DNA from: JBLNBU01 sp050260215
GTDB lineage: Bacteria; Pseudomonadota; Alphaproteobacteria; Rhodospirillales; Magnetospirillaceae
Direction: 5' to 3'
Length of the DNA stretch: 11,875 bases
NCBI GenBank assembly: GCA_050260215.1
Contig: JBLNBU010000093.1
Span: 1-11,875 of the forward strand
In this document: piece after piece, positions 11,715-11,875 of the stretch
Position numbering within the stretch: the first letter of the stretch is position 1
How the letters are laid out: every line of letters begins with the position of its first letter
Made by a program: the position numbers and the translations under genes
Notes under the pieces: model-generated
Database searches by the model: none
Told to the model about the DNA's origin: nothing
What the model saw: only the letters and a program-made list of their open reading frames with translations

Positions 11715-11875
11715 TCAGCGGCCGAACAGCTTGCCCGGATCGAGCGGCAGCGGGCTCTTCGGCGCGGCCGAACCGCCCGACGAGCCGCCCGACGAACCAC
11801 CGACACCCGGCAGCAGGCTGGCCGGCCCCTTGCCCTGCAGGGCACCCTCGATGGCCTTGCCGACGCCCTCCTTGA
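11715..11875 (-). CDS. C-terminal tail of an upstream protein (partial, AsmA-like?)
   Basis: The minus-strand frame enters at the right edge and ends at TGA 11717-11715, giving 52 residues. It reads KEGVGKAIEGALQGKG, then a Gly/Ser repeat (GGSSGGSSGGS), then PKSPLPLDPGKLFGR. Such Gly/Ser/Pro-rich tails after an amphipathic GKAIEGAL segment are seen at the end of AsmA-family envelope proteins, but this is a weak resemblance and the main body lies outside the window. The DUF4197 gene follows 13 bp downstream on the same strand, which suggests a shared transcript. Confidence 0.6.
   Translation of the reverse strand, partial: KEGVGKAIEGALQGKGPASLLPGVGGSSGGSSGGSAAPKSPLPLDPGKLFGR

Noticed and set aside
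1..11875. Multi-gene defence island, prophage or mobile element
   Set aside because: Only one defence gene is present, and I saw no integrase, transposase, tRNA attachment site, CRISPR repeats or long terminal inverted repeats.

Overview
The window is high-GC DNA with dense genes on both strands and no gap longer than about 210 bp. It looks like an alphaproteobacterial chromosome, most likely a Rhodospirillales member close to Magnetospirillum. That placement is an inference from the overall protein style: a bacteriophytochrome, a DUF4197 protein, an alphaproteobacterial lipoprotein, and two perfect CtrA-type TTAA-N7-TTAA boxes. It does not rest on a marker gene. I see no tRNA, rRNA, insertion sequence, CRISPR array or phage gene.

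Layout. (1) Positions 1-346 carry the tail of an unknown gene and a translationally coupled 93-residue hypothetical gene, both on the plus strand. (2) Positions 343-1962 on the minus strand hold a Pro/Ala/Lys-rich lipoprotein gene followed by an agmatine-deiminase-like gene whose catalytic residues all appear to be lost. (3) Positions 2081-3901 on the minus strand encode a CoA-binding domain fused to an O-acetylhomoserine sulfhydrylase (MetY). It has a structured leader of about 135 nt and a TATAAT box preceded by a CtrA-type box. (4) Positions 4109-7093 on the plus strand encode a single-chain type IIG-like restriction-modification enzyme, divergent from metY and with no partner genes. (5) Positions 7177-10350 on the plus strand hold a stand-alone receiver protein and a full-length bacteriophytochrome histidine kinase. 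(6) Positions 10357-10821 on the minus strand encode a CYTH-domain protein, with a second CtrA-type box just upstream of its start. (7) Positions 10928-11875 on the minus strand hold an exported DUF4197 protein, preceded by the tail of an upstream gene in the same probable operon.

How they fit together: the receiver and phytochrome plausibly form a red/far-red light phosphorelay. The MetY fusion assimilates sulfide into homocysteine and may use its CoA-binding module to sense CoA or acyl-CoA. The restriction enzyme is an isolated defence gene. No single multi-gene new system is evident. The most unusual points are the deiminase-fold pseudoenzyme next to a lipoprotein, the CoA-binding/MetY fusion with its folded leader, and the two CtrA-type boxes in front of metabolic genes.
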